A stretch of DNA of 60,000 bases from Liolophura sinensis (Eukaryota > Mollusca > Polyplacophora > Chitonida > Chitonidae), in NCBI RefSeq assembly GCF_032854445.1, contig NC_088299.1:6487001-6547000 (forward strand), written 5' to 3'. Positions within the stretch are counted from its first letter, which is position 1; each line of letters opens with the position of its first letter. A model generated the notes under the pieces. That model had not been told where the DNA came from. It did not search any database and was given only the letters and a program-made list of their open reading frames with translations. The position numbers and the translations under genes are program-made. Shown here piece after piece: positions 11,304 through 23,794 of the stretch.

Positions 11304-11476
11304 ATTTATTTTATTGCAGTTTTACTCCATACTCAAGAATATTTCACCAATATGACTGTAACCAGCATTCACCAGAGAAGTGAATTCAAGTGTGCGACCA
11401 AAAGGCTGACCACTGTCGTATAAGTGAAATATTCTTGAGTACGGCGTGAAACACCACTCAAATAGATAAATAAATC
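11304..11476. mobile_element. two family-A SINE 3' ends in inverted orientation
   Basis: 11304-11370 carries the reversed 3' module (TTTTACTCCATACTCAAGAA) and 11415-11476 the forward one (TATAAGTGAAATATTCTTGA, then CACTCAAATAGATAAATAAA). The two arms pair over roughly 35 bp around a spacer of about 60 bp. Both lack the tRNA head. Confidence 0.85.
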
Positions 11477-12825
11477 AATCAAGCGTGCAAACTTCTTGCA
11501 TGGTCAGCACATGGCCTAATCAACAAGATCAAAGCTTCAGCTGACAACATGTTTATGCGTGTAAGCCAACAAAATCCCTTGTTTTTAGATGTTATTTACT
11601 ATGGATTGGTTTGTGTTCACAAACTCAATACCAGTATAAATATATGAATCTGGGATTTTTGACACTTTCTCAGCAATGTTATGGATGCCTCTTCATCGAT
11701 ATCTTCTGTCCATGCCACGGACCTTTGGCACATATAAAACCTAACATTTTTCAAATCCTTCCAAAAAAAAAAGATTTTTTTGAAGGCCTCCAAGAAGTGA
11801 CACTGCCACAGGTTTTGTCAACTAAGTGATTTATTATGGGTTTAGCAATGATTTCAAGCAGTCAGGGGGGCATCCATTTTGTGGGCTCCCTCCCATGATC
11901 CCCTGGCCTTGACAGAGCTGCTACTACATGTATGTATGTACACGCAGAGCCAACTCAACATGCACACAGTTACACATCCCACATGCCATATCATTAACTC
12001 CCCAAAATATAGTTTTCCAACATGACACAGTGAGATCCTTTAAAAAGGAGTTCACATTGCATGTAAGAAAATGCTTTCCCAGACTTTCAAGGACATAATA
12101 TATTGTACAGCATTTTCAAGAACCATTCACTTCAGGTACAAACCTTCATATGGACATTAATGGATACTATTTTTCTAGCTTATTAATGTTAAATACTGTA
12201 TGACATGCTATTTAACAATAAAGACACAAAATAAGTACACTGTATTTGTAAGGATAAATTGTTCCAAAATATGTTTTTTTTTTCAAGGTATTAAAAACCT
12301 TTTGATAAAATTCAAGTAATTTCTTGGACTGATGGGTACCCTGCTTATGACTTCATAGACCATTTTCACACAATTTCCACATTCTCACAAGCAACAGGAG
12401 GAAACTGAAGAATTGGTCTGAGTAACTGGGTACTGGCCTATATAAAACTGTCAGGTAAATTTACCTGGAAAACCTCCTGATATAAAGCCACCAGAAAGAG
12501 CTGAATTTTAATGTGCAACCTAATTGGTTGATCAGGGGCCGATCTGAGCCGCAGTAAACTTTTAAACTGAGCTGAGCCAGAGCTGACAATTGACAGACTG
12601 GCAAGTGTCCAGTTCTTGAAGGCCGGACAGCCTAGTGTAGTGGTCACCTAAGTGTATATACATGTACCTCACTCTGGGCTAAGGACAGCTGGATTAGGGT
12701 GTTCAGGACACAGCTGACATTCCTCACCCATGGGTCTAATCCAATCCCTCACACCTGGACAGAGACCATGCCTGCATGGCTGCCATAGCTACAGTTATTC
12801 ATGTTAGTCAGTCAACAGGCTACCA

Positions 12826-12940
12826 GAAGCTTTCAGGGTCTGTCAGGTGCACCTGAAAAACCTGAAGCTTTCAGGGTCTGCTAGGTTTAACTTAAAAACT
12901 TGAAACTTTCAGGGTCTGCCAGGTACACCTGAAAAACCTG
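12826..12940 (+). repeat. 38-bp tandem repeat, three units
   Basis: GAAGCTTTCAGGGTCTG (or a close variant) starts at 12826, 12864 and 12902. The third unit ends about 30 bp before the adjoining 31-bp array. Confidence 0.9.
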
Positions 12941-12970
12941 AAAACTGAAAAAAGATGAACACCTTGAACA

Positions 12971-13400
12971 CAGTTCCTCTAATAGTGCAAAAATTTCCAC
13001 ACAGTTCACCTAATAGTGCTAAACTTTCCACACAATTCATCTAATAGTGCTAAACTCTCCAGACAGTTCATTTAATAGTGCTAAACTCTCCACACAGTTC
13101 CTCAATAGTGCTAAACTCTCCACACAGTTCATCTAATAGTGCTAAACTCTCCACACAGTTCCTCAATAGTGCTACACTCTCCGCACAATTACTCTAATAG
13201 TGCTAAACTCTCCATACAGTTCATCCAATAGTGCTAAACTCTCCACACAGTTCATCTAATAGTGCTAAACTCTCCACACAGTTCCTCTAACAGTGCCAAA
13301 CCATCCACATAGTTCCTCTAACAGTGCCAAACCATCCACACAGTTCCTCTAACAGTGCCAAACCATCCACACAGTTCCTCAAATAGGACCAACCCTAATA
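12971..13400 (+). repeat. 31-bp minisatellite, about 14 units
   Basis: The unit is a variant of CAGTTCMTCTAATAGTGCTA followed by AACTCTCCACA. Clean steps of 31 bp are seen at 12971-13002 and 13341-13372, with one- or two-base indels in the middle. Degenerate copies continue to about 13500. Confidence 0.92.
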
Positions 13401-14059
13401 CACACAATTTCTTACAGTGCTACTCTCAACACAGCTCCCCTGATAGCGCTGAAGACGTCACAGATCCCTCTAGCTTTAATATAGTGCCAAACCCTCCAGT
13501 GTCCATGGAATACCCTGCACTGCCACCCTTGATTACGGTGCCAGACTGCACACCGTCAGCCCAGTTCTACAGAATGTATTGCCTATTGATTAAACCAGGT
13601 GCCAGTGGGAGGTATAAATGGTTCTAAAAATAACAGTCTGATATAAAGGCCTCTTAAGTGTACACATTTGTAAGTATTGGCCCATACAGGTTCTATAGAT
13701 AAACCTCAGCTATTCTGAAACCACTAAACCACTAAGTGTGCTACAGACAGAACAGCCACCATAATATCTGCCCTCCTCAGTACACGTATAACATGGCCAG
13801 GAACACACCAACCCACAGTGATAGTGCCTGTCTAATTCGAGACAGCAGAAGAAAAGATACAAGTACATACACTTGTCAGTAGATATATCTTGAGCAATAT
13901 ATTCGAAGAAAAAACAAAAACGGCATTATGAACTGAAGTATGCAGATACAGAAGTTTATATACTTTTTCAAATGACTAGAAGCCTCACAGAACATAGTTT
14001 AAAAAGGCTGTTTGAGGAAAATGTGATAGCAAGACATGCATGTTCATGTAATGCAGCTG

Positions 14060-14290
14060 ATGTTGCTGATGTAGTCAAGATCGTAGTCCATAATGTCTTG
14101 TTTCAGACCATGAGCCTTAATGGCCCTGATTGTTGATGTGAGTTCAAATCCAACTCTCACCGTCTAAACTACCGTCTTAGTTTTAATGAGTTTTGCCAGC
14201 TACACTTTGCTCATGTGTGTGTATCTACAAACAAAGATACAAAGTGTCACTTGGTCCCAGGTTCCCCTCACCACAGACCTGAAATAATTT
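14060..14290 (+). mobile_element. possible tRNA-derived SINE remnant of another family
   Basis: GATGTGAGTTCAAATCC at about 14132 is box B-like and is preceded by TGAGCCTTAATGGCCC, a possible box A-bearing region. Downstream GTTTTGCCAGCTACACTTTG and CACTTGGTCCCAGGTTCCCC read like a repeat body, but no second copy occurs in this window to prove it. Confidence 0.35.
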
Positions 14291-15735
14291 GCATAAATTA
14301 GGTATGATCTAAACTGTTTTCGAATACGCCGCATGTAAAACACAGTGACAGAGACACAGATATGTACAGTGATGCAGCCATGTAATTATGACAGCTAGAT
14401 GTCCATATACTGTACACATATAACATAAATGTATTTAAAGTCCAGTTAACAAAATGACTTACGGACGCTCCTTAATCTTGTTTATTAGTTTTAAGCCTGT
14501 AGTGGCAGTATTAAAAGCATCATCCATGGCGATTAAGCGGTATGCATGTATCTATGTACTTGTAATTAATAATGAACTGCCATCCAGAGAACTCTGTGAA
14601 AAAATCATAATCTACTCTCTATACCAAGATTTGTAACATTAAAATACACCAAAAATTGAAGTTTAAATCTTTGCACTTCATTTCACAGCGGCGAGAGATT
14701 TAATATATGTAGCCATATATAATCATGATCACGGTTTCGTGCAGAGTATCTTTGTACACAGATGTACAACATGACTTTTAATCAATATTTTTATAAATGA
14801 TATCAATTAATTATGCAGGACAAAAAGGGTTTTATCAGTAAAAACTAAACGATGACGAATACATCCAAATTTAAAATGTGAACGTCTAAACTGCACAAAA
14901 ATGATAACAAAAGATAAAAGTTGCCCAATATGTCTATTAATTAATATCAATGAGAAGATCAAATTATAAAAAGACTGAAACAAACCAGGCATTCATACAT
15001 TATTACATGCAGACCACTCAGGTTGATACATATTCAATGAAAAGGAAATTAATGTATGGGCAGAATAACTGTGTCTGATGTGCCTGAAAATAATCAGTAA
15101 TCAAATGTGTAGCTATAATCTAAGATCAATGAATAATTGGGTCAATGCTTTAGGAAAGTTGGCATAATCTGGTATTAAAGCCACAGGAAAGTATTCGGCA
15201 GAGGTGTGGGATTATAAATATCAGGGGTGAATCAAGTCCTTCAACAATCGATGCCAGCCGTAGAGGTTCTCGCTGAATGGCGTGGATGTTACTCTGTGTT
15301 TATCCTGGCCTAGCCAACCGCGGCCGAGCGTATGTGAATTAGGCTGAAGCAAATGGCTCACATTCCCAGGCAAAAACGCATGACGACTGGTCCCGCAGTG
15401 TGAGCCAATCTGTCCGTCAAACTCTGTCGTCACAACAGCAAGTTTCTACATAACATCACATGCGCTCACCAGGGCATCCAGCACAGCCTGACAGATGCAG
15501 AACGCCTCCAGAGAAAGAAATCCACTAATGTACATCTTCGCGAATTCTAACCAGCATCATGAAATTTCAATTATCACGTTCCCAAATCACATGGAGAAAG
15601 GCGAATGAGGCAGGAATGAGTAACCACATGCTTCATCAGCAACCCAAACATCAATGTAATTCTATACAACATAATTGTGTGGGTTAATGTCGCAAACAGC
15701 ATATTTTGTATTTTCCTCACAACCTCAATGTATGA

Positions 15736-15855
15736 CAAACAGTGAGTGAGTGAGTGAGTGAGTGCTTGGGGTTTAATGCCGTACTTAACAATTTTTTCAG
15801 TCACATTACGAGGAAGGAGTCCTTTGGCATACAGTGATATGGCTGTATACTGTAT
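15736..15855 (-). mobile_element. family-B SINE 3' end with GTGA microsatellite
   Basis: AGTGAGTGAGTGAGTGAG runs into TGCTTGGGGTTTAATGCCGT, then ACTTAACAATTTTTTCAGTC and GAGGAAGGAGTCC. This is the reversed 3' end of the family whose head is seen at 10917. It is truncated after about 100 bp. Confidence 0.8.
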
Positions 15856-16670
15856 ACTGTATGCAGATACAATCACAACACGAATAAATGATTATGGCTT
15901 AAGACAATATTTCAGTCATAATAATGGCGAATTCACTTCATAATAAATCTCACATCAGATCTGAGAGAACATTTCCATTCACAGTCAGTACAAATGCATG
16001 AAGGAATCATGAGTCCATTTCATTGTCCAAAAAGCCTGCTGTATACCTGATGTCCCCTAGGTTAATGATGTAATTTTAACATATATATATCAAATATAGG
16101 ACAGTTTTTAACTTGCTAAATTTAAGAAAAAAAAAAGAATCGAAAATGTACAAGTACCATTCCACCTTGAGAATTCAAGGTCCACTGTCACATTACTTAT
16201 GCAGCATATAGGAAAAAAGATTAAAATCGGTATTCCTTGGATCATGGAATCTTAATTCTTCAATGTTTGCTTTCAACAATATCATACTTTCATATATAAG
16301 CATATACACAAATATCTTGCCCAAATGCAAAAGGTCAATAAAGGTGTATATTTCAAACTTTTCAAGTCCATTAAACAGAAATGAAAGCTAAATTTACTTT
16401 CCACACTGCACTTAAGTACATGTTTACACAATGTTTAATGAATTTAGAGAGCAAACTATGTCTTGATCAAAGTCGTGATAAAATACAATTAAACATGATA
16501 AAAGTCAGATTATTAGAATGGGGTACTCGTATTGAGCTCATTATACGCTGCTAAAACAGCCTACATGTGATTATATGCAGGTGTTACTTACTATATTGAC
16601 TTCCACTTAGATCTGCATGGACGTTGAAGTAGGCTACACACAGGTAAAGCTTAATTTTGTTTGCATGATG

Positions 16671-16827
16671 AATAACAGCAGTACAAATGAATAGGCTAAT
16701 GTATTCAGAATAACAGCAGTACAAAATGAATAGGCTAATGTATTCAGAATAACAGCAGTACAAAATGAATAGGCTAATGTATTCAGATTAACAGCAGTAC
16801 AAAATGAATATGCTAATGTATTCAGAA
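16671..16827 (+). repeat. 39-bp tandem repeat, four units
   Basis: AATAACAGCAGTACAAA starts at 16671, 16709, 16748 and 16787 (38, 39, 39 bp). Each unit ends GCTAATGTATTCAG. The first unit is one base shorter. Confidence 0.95.
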
Positions 16828-17029
16828 TATTCTCCTCTTCTAAATATGGACAATTTTGTTATCACATTTTTCTGCCTAGGTATAAAGATGCTTCATTTAT
16901 TATTCCTGTAATGACATGTTCGTTACCACACATCTATGTATCTATATATTGAGTTTTCACCATTTTGAAGGTGGTATTTTTTCTTAATGGCTATTTTTCT
17001 TAAATTGCACCCATGTGAACATGTATAAG

Positions 17030-17735
17030 TTAACAGGTCAATATTCCATGATGGTGTCAATGATTTCCACGAAGACGTCAATATTCCATGATGATGTCAA
17101 TGATTTCCAAGAAGAGCTCAATATTCCATGATGAATGTCAATGATTTCCACAAAGAGGTCAATATTCCATGATAAGGCCAATGATTTCCACAAAGAGGTC
17201 AATATTCCATGATGAGGTCAATGATTTCCACAAAGAGGTCAGTATTTAACGATGAGGTCAATATTCTGTGATGATGTCAATGATTTCCACAAAGAGGTCA
17301 ATATTCCATGATGATGTCAATGATTTCCACAAAGAGGTCAATATTCCATGATGATGTCAATGATTTCCACAAAGAGGTCACATTCCATGGACTAGGTCAA
17401 TGATTTTCCACAAAGAGGTCAATATTCCATGATGATGTCAATGATTTCCACAAAGAGGTCAATATTCCATGATGATGTCAATGATTTCACAAAGAGGTCA
17501 ATATTCCATGATGAGGTCAATGATTTCCACAAAGAGGGTCAATATTCCATGATGAGGTCAATGATTTCCACAAAGAGGTCAGTATTTCACGATGAGGTCA
17601 ATGATTTCCACAAAGAGGTCAATATTCCATGATGAGGTCAATGATTTCCACAAAGAGGTCAGTATTTCACGATGAGGTCAATGATTTCCACAACGAGGTC
17701 AATATTCCGTGATGATGTCAATGATTTCCATGGGG
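17030..17735 (+). repeat. 40-bp minisatellite, about 17 units
   Basis: The unit is AATATTCCATGATGATGTCA followed by ATGATTTCCACAAAGAGGTC, with substitutions (GAGGTC/GATGTC, CAATATTCC/CAGTATTTC) and single-base indels that break frame. The array contains many AGGTCA half-sites, the core of nuclear-receptor elements, but that follows from the unit sequence. Confidence 0.95.
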
Positions 17736-18060
17736 GAAATGTAAGTGTCCAGAAATATTACCAGATACATGTATCTGATTATACATGAATGCTGACATAT
17801 CAAGAAGATTATTTACATCACAGATATGAAGTATACTGACAATAAAAAAAACCCTGAATCATAAACATACATGATGTTATAGGATGTCACAGATTTTGGT
17901 ACCAACTACCAAAGGATTATAGAATACTTACCCGAGACATTTAGCATGGCTTAATATCAACCACAAGTCAATACCGGAATAGTGCACAGTTTCAAAGTTT
18001 ACAAGCCTAACTTGTGTACACAGAACCTTGCACAAGTGTCACCCCTGACACAGTGAGTGA

Positions 18061-18095
18061 GGGTGGGTTGGGATAAGGGGAGTTGGGGAGCGGGG
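18061..18095 (+). other. predicted G-quadruplex tract
   Basis: Six G-runs of three or four bases are separated by one to six bases (GGGTGGGTTGGGATAAGGGG, then AGTTGGGGAGCGGGG). This meets the usual G3+N1-7 rule with runs to spare. It is on the strand opposite to spire mRNA. Confidence 0.75.
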
Positions 18096-18789
18096 ATGTT
18101 ACATTACATTCAATAGGGCAGTTGACATAGCATGATTCGTGAATGGGAAGAAAGAATAATGCAAACTTTACCCCTTCCCTCCCACCCCCCAAAAAAAAGG
18201 TAAGTGGCATACCTTGCGTGGTGTGGTACATGGCCAAATGAATGCAAACTTGTCCATAACTTTCTAACACATAAACACATAAATCATGTGTAGTGTACAC
18301 ACAATGAGTAAATTTTAACTTTCTCAAACAAAGTTATGTATTCATCATGCATGCTTTTGGTATAGGTCAATAACATGTATCACCTTTAATACGCATAAAT
18401 CCGATGTGTAAACTTTTCTTCATCAATTTTCCCACAGATAACTCCTGCACATCCCAATATGTAAATAACGAAGTTCGTAACCGCAATAAAAACATGTACA
18501 TGTAAGAGCTAAATATGAATATAATATATAGATGTGGATGATAGACTCCCGTTTATGAATACAGCAATTATGAATATTCATTTTGTGGCCCCCTTGACCC
18601 AGTTTTTTTTTTTTTTTTTCATATCATTTTATATGGATATACATTGCAATGTACAAGATTTGTGGGGAACACACTGTTCATTGCAAATGAAATCATCTCA
18701 AAAGCCCAGAGAAAACTACACAAAACTGATGCTACGGTGACAAGTAATTTGCTTAGTCTTTCTAGCTGTGTGTATTATACACTGCAGCT

Positions 18790-19010
18790 AATGATCAAAG
18801 ACTTCTGACTGGTTGACCGACAGAATGATTTGTCTTCTGATTGGTTAATAAAAATGAAAAATGCTCTTCTGATTGGTTGACAAACTTTACGATTGGTCAT
18901 CATAAAAGTTGATATAGCAAGTTCAGATTGATTGACTGAATGGTCTTCTGATATAGATTGGTTCAGAGACTGGATGTTTAGTTTTCTGATTGACTGATTG
19001 ATGAACTGGA
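18790..19010 (+). repeat. degenerate repeat of TTCTGATTGGTT
   Basis: Variants of CTTCTGATTGGTTGAC recur at least six times at irregular 25-50-bp spacing. The array is too degraded to fix a unit length. It contains several ATTGG (inverse CCAAT) pentamers. Confidence 0.6.
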
Positions 19011-19796
19011 TGTCACACTATTACAACCAAATATACTCGTCACATCGGCATGAAAGTTTACTTTTCCTTCATGAAGCTATTGAGCAAAAATCATATAATA
19101 AGGAAACCAAAATCATAAAAAAGTATACATTGATAGCTCTTCTGCACGTAAAATGGTCACCGAACGTGTAGTCACAAGGTGGTCTTCGCACCTCAACACA
19201 CTATGTAACTACCTGAGTGATCACTCACCTGTGAACATTAATTTAATTTCTTAAATGGGCCATTCATCTACTTAACACTTTCATCTCTCAAGATTAAGAG
19301 CAGTTCATCTTAATTAGAAAACCAAATTTCAAAGGGAGTCACCTGCAATTACCACAAGTCAGCTGTGTTAATTACAACTGTCTTAAAATTACGTTTTAAC
19401 ACACAGATAATAAAGCACTCAATGTGTCAAAGAAAATAACAGCAAATTATGAGATGGGTAGCTATGGTGTGTAACAGGGCACTATACATGAGCTTTCTCT
19501 GTTTCTAATGTGTTCATCAGTGAAACTGAAATTTTAGTGAAAACAGAAATCAGATGGAGATTGCATGTACGTTAAAACTTTCATTTTCTCAAGTGCTGCA
19601 TATACGGGCTTCACTCGTTGGCTGTATTGCTTCTTAACAGAAGAACCTACAGATTTAAGACATTTGAATCTTTAGCAGCTACATTTTGTACACATTCAAA
19701 TACGATTCCATGCTTTCAGAATACCACACGTCACAAATTTCACCATCAGAATTTAACTGAGACTTTCAAGTCTGAGAGGCGTAGCATTACACTTAT

Positions 19797-19953
19797 AATT
19801 TATTTATTTTTAATTTGATTGGTGTTTTACGCCGTATTCAAGAATATTTCACTTATACGATGGCTGACAGCATTATGGTGGGAGGAAACCGGGCAGAGCC
19901 TGGGGGAAACCCACGACCATCCGCAGGTTGCTAGAAGACCTTCCCACATACAA
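19797..19953 (-). mobile_element. family-A SINE, 5'-truncated
   Basis: The reversed 3' tail TTTATTTATTTTTAATTTGA is followed by TTGGTGTTTTACGCCGTATT and the central part up to CTTCCCACATAC. The tRNA head is missing. Confidence 0.9.
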
Positions 19954-20027
19954 CTCCTATAACGGAACAGTAAATGGAAAACACTGTAGTTATGTCTCAA
20001 TCTTCCAATCATGTGTGAGAAGATTTT

Positions 20028-20175
20028 AATTTATTTATTAGATTGTTGTTTTATGTTGTACTCAAGAATATTTCACTCATACAACAGTGACCAAAGCATG
20101 CGCATGACAAATGTGGCGGAAGGAAACCATGCTGGAGAAACATACAACCATCTGTAGATTGCGGGGAAACCACGC
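20028..20175 (-). mobile_element. family-A SINE, 5'-truncated and diverged
   Basis: Reversed tail TTTATTTATTAGATTG, then TTATGTTGTACTCAAGAA and TTTCACTCATACAACAGTG; the central part has lost much of its similarity. Same orientation as the copy 75 bp to its left. Confidence 0.78.
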
Positions 20176-20233
20176 CGGAAAGATTTTTTTCGCAGAGTTA
20201 ATAATTAAGCATGCATATAATCTGATGGAGCTT

Positions 20234-20285
20234 TAATTGAGAAAACAATGTTAAACATAATTGAGAAAACAATGTTAAACATAAT
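20234..20285 (+). repeat. 25-bp direct duplication
   Basis: AATTGAGAAAACAATGTTAA is repeated once, 25 bp apart. Confidence 0.9.
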
Positions 20286-21778
20286 TCAGAGGACACAAAA
20301 ACTCTTGTGATGTCTGGCAAAAAGGTGCTACCAATTACAGACAGTGCAGTGATGCACGGTCATTGAGTACAAAACACATATCCACTTGTCTATATACATT
20401 CAAGACAACAAGGTTAAGGACCACAATAATAATTGTACTAAAAAAAAATTATGTACGCATGTAAAATAAGACATAGAATGAACAACATGCATTTGGGTCA
20501 AGGTAGATACATGTAGTTATAGACCCCTAGAGATCAGGTACGGCTAAAGTAAACTCCCCCCCACCCCCCTTTCACACTGCCCTGGGGACAATCCAAGGTC
20601 ACAAATGTCTTGTCTTCAAAGAGATCTAACATGCTGTCTTGAGGGATTACCACCTCATGGGGCAGTGGCCTTAGCTGACCACAAAACAAACCCTACCTCT
20701 GCTTTTTAGACAGTGGGCTTGGATTTGGGGCTTGAGGTCAGGCTATAAATGCAACACTTAGCTCAGATTTGTTTATTTGTTTATGACTTAAGTTTGGAGA
20801 TTATTTGTCTAATACCTCAGGGGTCATTGACCTTTCTTAAGCAGAGGACATGTCTACAGCTTATCTTTTTTTTTTTATCCAGTAAACAATTTTCTGAGAT
20901 TTAACTCAATTCAGTAGAAAGAAAAACATTTCAGCAAATTTAGCTTTTAAACTGGCCAAAATTTCATGTTGATCTCAGTTGATGTACAATGGCACATTTC
21001 TCTTAAGACCTTGCTTATGTGTCTCAATGATTTTGATATACTGCTATCTCAAAATATATAAAGGAATCCCAAGGATCCATAAAATTATATCAACATAACA
21101 TGCACAAAAAAGTTGACAGTAAATATGACAGACTAAGGTGAGTCAGTAGCCACTAAAAATATTTTTTTCTTCAAACACATCAAGGATGAGGTGATCACAC
21201 AAAAAAGTATCAAAATCTGAAAATTAGCATAATTTTTATTCCCACAACACCCATGAGTTGCCCTGTAAGTTGCAAAAATATACCACCTGTACAGATGACA
21301 GATGAATGGACACCCTTTAGTATTATACCAAAATACCTGATATAATCACTGGAACGACCAGCTTTCGCCTGACAAACCCTGCGAACTGAAGTCTCGTTCA
21401 AAGCGGCGAAAGCTTGATTTCATGTACATACACGTACACCTGTTATGACAGTCATCAGTTTCCCATATCCTACAGGTTGCAGAAATGTTGGTAAATTTAC
21501 GGTAAATTACAGGCGTTTGATGTACATGTAGGTAAACACAATTTGTGCAAAAAAACACATATAATTATTGCCTTGCTCTAATAACTGACAACCAACGAAA
21601 ACCCCCACACAAGCTCAAAGTGTGCTTACATGTATTATGGTTTACGTATATATGCATGTCCAGCATTATACTGCAGCATGTAATCTGTACCTGGGAAGGG
21701 CTGTGACATAAGATACATTACATGTAGTGCAGCACGAAACTGACACTTTAGTACACTTGTATATGTGCACATTAAGGG

Positions 21779-21957
21779 GTTAATAATTGGTTTGCAATGG
21801 CAGCCATCTTTGATGTCAGATTGAGTATCGCCCACTGGGTGTCTCATGTTAGAGCTATCATAACCTGGGCAGATCGCCTCTTGGTTGGTAAAGGCATACT
21901 ATGGGCAATATATACACACTTACATCAAAGATGGCTGCCATAGAAAACCATCTATTA
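21779..21957. repeat. inverted repeat, arms ~45 bp, spacer ~85 bp
   Basis: TATGGCAGCCATCTTTGATGT (reverse complement of about 21920-21940) matches AATGGCAGCCATCTTTGATGT at about 21796, and flanking bases extend the match to about 45 bp at reduced identity. This could be a foldback element or MITE. Confidence 0.8.
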
Positions 21958-23215
21958 GTCAGAAATGTGAGAATCTGTCCAAATTTAACAGCTGTGTTTG
22001 CTATGTTCGTGACCATTTTGTTCTTTTCCTAACCATATTAAAAGATTTAAAAGCATGCAGGAATTCAAAAAGCATTATAAAGGTTGCCCCATGTCCACTT
22101 GGAAGGATTATGTGGATACCGGCTAGCCCTATGAAGTACTGTACTTGTGCATTTAGCTAAATATAATGAACTTAGGTACATAGGTAAACTTAGGTAAGAA
22201 AAAAAGGAATCCTAGCTTATGTAAATTATAAAGATACATGAACACATATACTTATAATATAAATATGACAATAATGACAATTTTTAAATCGTTAAGAAAT
22301 ACTTAAATTTAATTGTAAATGAATGAAAGACAGGCAATATCCATTTTTGCTCACGGAAAATGTACTGTGCCTGAACTATTTACTCCATGTTTATTTATGT
22401 GTACACACTTTTAAAATTTTATACAGTAACCATAAAATGTTATGTATAACAGTCACCAAGCTCTTCAAAGAGGTTCCATATAATTTAAACTAACAAGGTA
22501 ATTTTCACAGCACAAGCATCAAATTAAATTTGGTGTAATTGCTCTCACAATTTGTCAAGGAGAAAATGAAACCTCAAAGAATTCTACAGGCTCCTTGCAA
22601 TTGCAAACATTCCATGGCCGGTTAATTGCCCACCCTTTCTGTTAGGGTTCATTGACCATAAAGACTAGTTGTTGTTGTCTGTATCAGGTTACACAGATAA
22701 GGGCGGTTCACAAACATTTACACAGTACTTAATGCATCTACCATAATACCCCAAATTATCCCTCACGTGCAAACAGAATTACAGTCTCAGGGTCATGAAT
22801 ACATCTTCTGACGTTGAATTACACCTTTTCACTTTAATATGTCTTATTATTTGCAATATATACACTTACAAATCAGCTTTTTTGATGTTTTTCATTTCTC
22901 TCTGATTCTGGAATTCAGTATCCTGTATTACAAATACCCGGAAAAATTACAGAGTATTCCAACATCTTGGTATAAAGCACTGCAGGCCAGATGAACTGAG
23001 ATGACCCAAAATTAAGTGAAGGCACACCCTTGACCACTGAAATCAAGGCTAACTGGACAAAAACGTGTGGGACTAACCACAAAGCTGAGCATGAGACTCG
23101 CTTGTGGGTATGTCTGAATGGTACTGTGTATAATCTGACCAGTCCAGACCTGAAGCATTCATTCTGTACAGCTGCCCTATACACTGAACAAACTTGTAAG
23201 AGAAAATTGTAGTAC

Positions 23216-23270
23216 TTGTACCTGGCCGGTACATTTATAGCAAACCTGGCTGGTACATTTATAGCAAACC
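23216..23270 (+). repeat. 24-bp direct duplication
   Basis: CCTGGCCGGTACATTTATAG and CCTGGCTGGTACATTTATAG follow each other directly, differing at one base. Confidence 0.9.
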
Positions 23271-23698
23271 TATTGCCTTTGACTCAAATGGTTCTACCTG
23301 TATATGTATGTACATGTAAGGTATATGAGAAAACAACACATGGTAACAACGTAAATAGTGTCATCTTCTTGCACCTCAAAAAACTGTGTTGGCATTTCAT
23401 GGAGCAAATGTGAATTAATATTTGAAGTGAATGAAAATGAAATCAAAACAATTTAGTGCAGCATTCAGTAGATGTACATCACATGTATGATATAGCCTGA
23501 TACTTCACGTGTGTGAAAGTTCCTTTAAAACCAGTTTTCCTGCCACAAATACTGTCGGGTTAATAGGAAAATTATCTTTTAAAAAGTCCAAAATTTAATT
23601 TGAAAAATCTGGTAAAAACAAAATATAGCAACCTTCCTCAAATATTTATGAGTGTGTACCAAATCTGAATAGTCTTTTTCAATTATTTTCTGATATAG

Positions 23699-23752
23699 TG
23701 AGTGAGTGCTTGGGGTTTAACGTCGTACTTTTTCAGTCATATGACGACGAAT
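23699..23752 (-). mobile_element. family-B SINE 3' fragment
   Basis: GTGAGTGAGTGCTTGGGGTT, then TAACGTCGTACTTTTTCAGT and CATATGACGACGA. This is a short copy of the module at 15739, with the ACAATTTT part deleted. Confidence 0.85.
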
Positions 23753-23794
23753 TTTCTGATATATCTTGCTCACATGTATAGCATCACTCACTGA

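Noticed and set aside
12971-13400. CRISPR array (regular ~31-bp repeats)
   Set aside because: Units are contiguous with no unique spacers, and this is animal DNA; the same applies to the arrays at 17030 and 51215.
15221-15433. GC-richer minus-strand frame of 70 codons as a spire exon
   Set aside because: No similarity to Spire, and the WH2-B and WH2-C exons already join in phase; kept only as a possible regulatory patch.
17040-17735. AGGTCA half-sites as a nuclear-receptor response array
   Set aside because: They follow from repetition of a 40-bp unit with single half-sites at 40-bp spacing, not paired as known receptor elements are.
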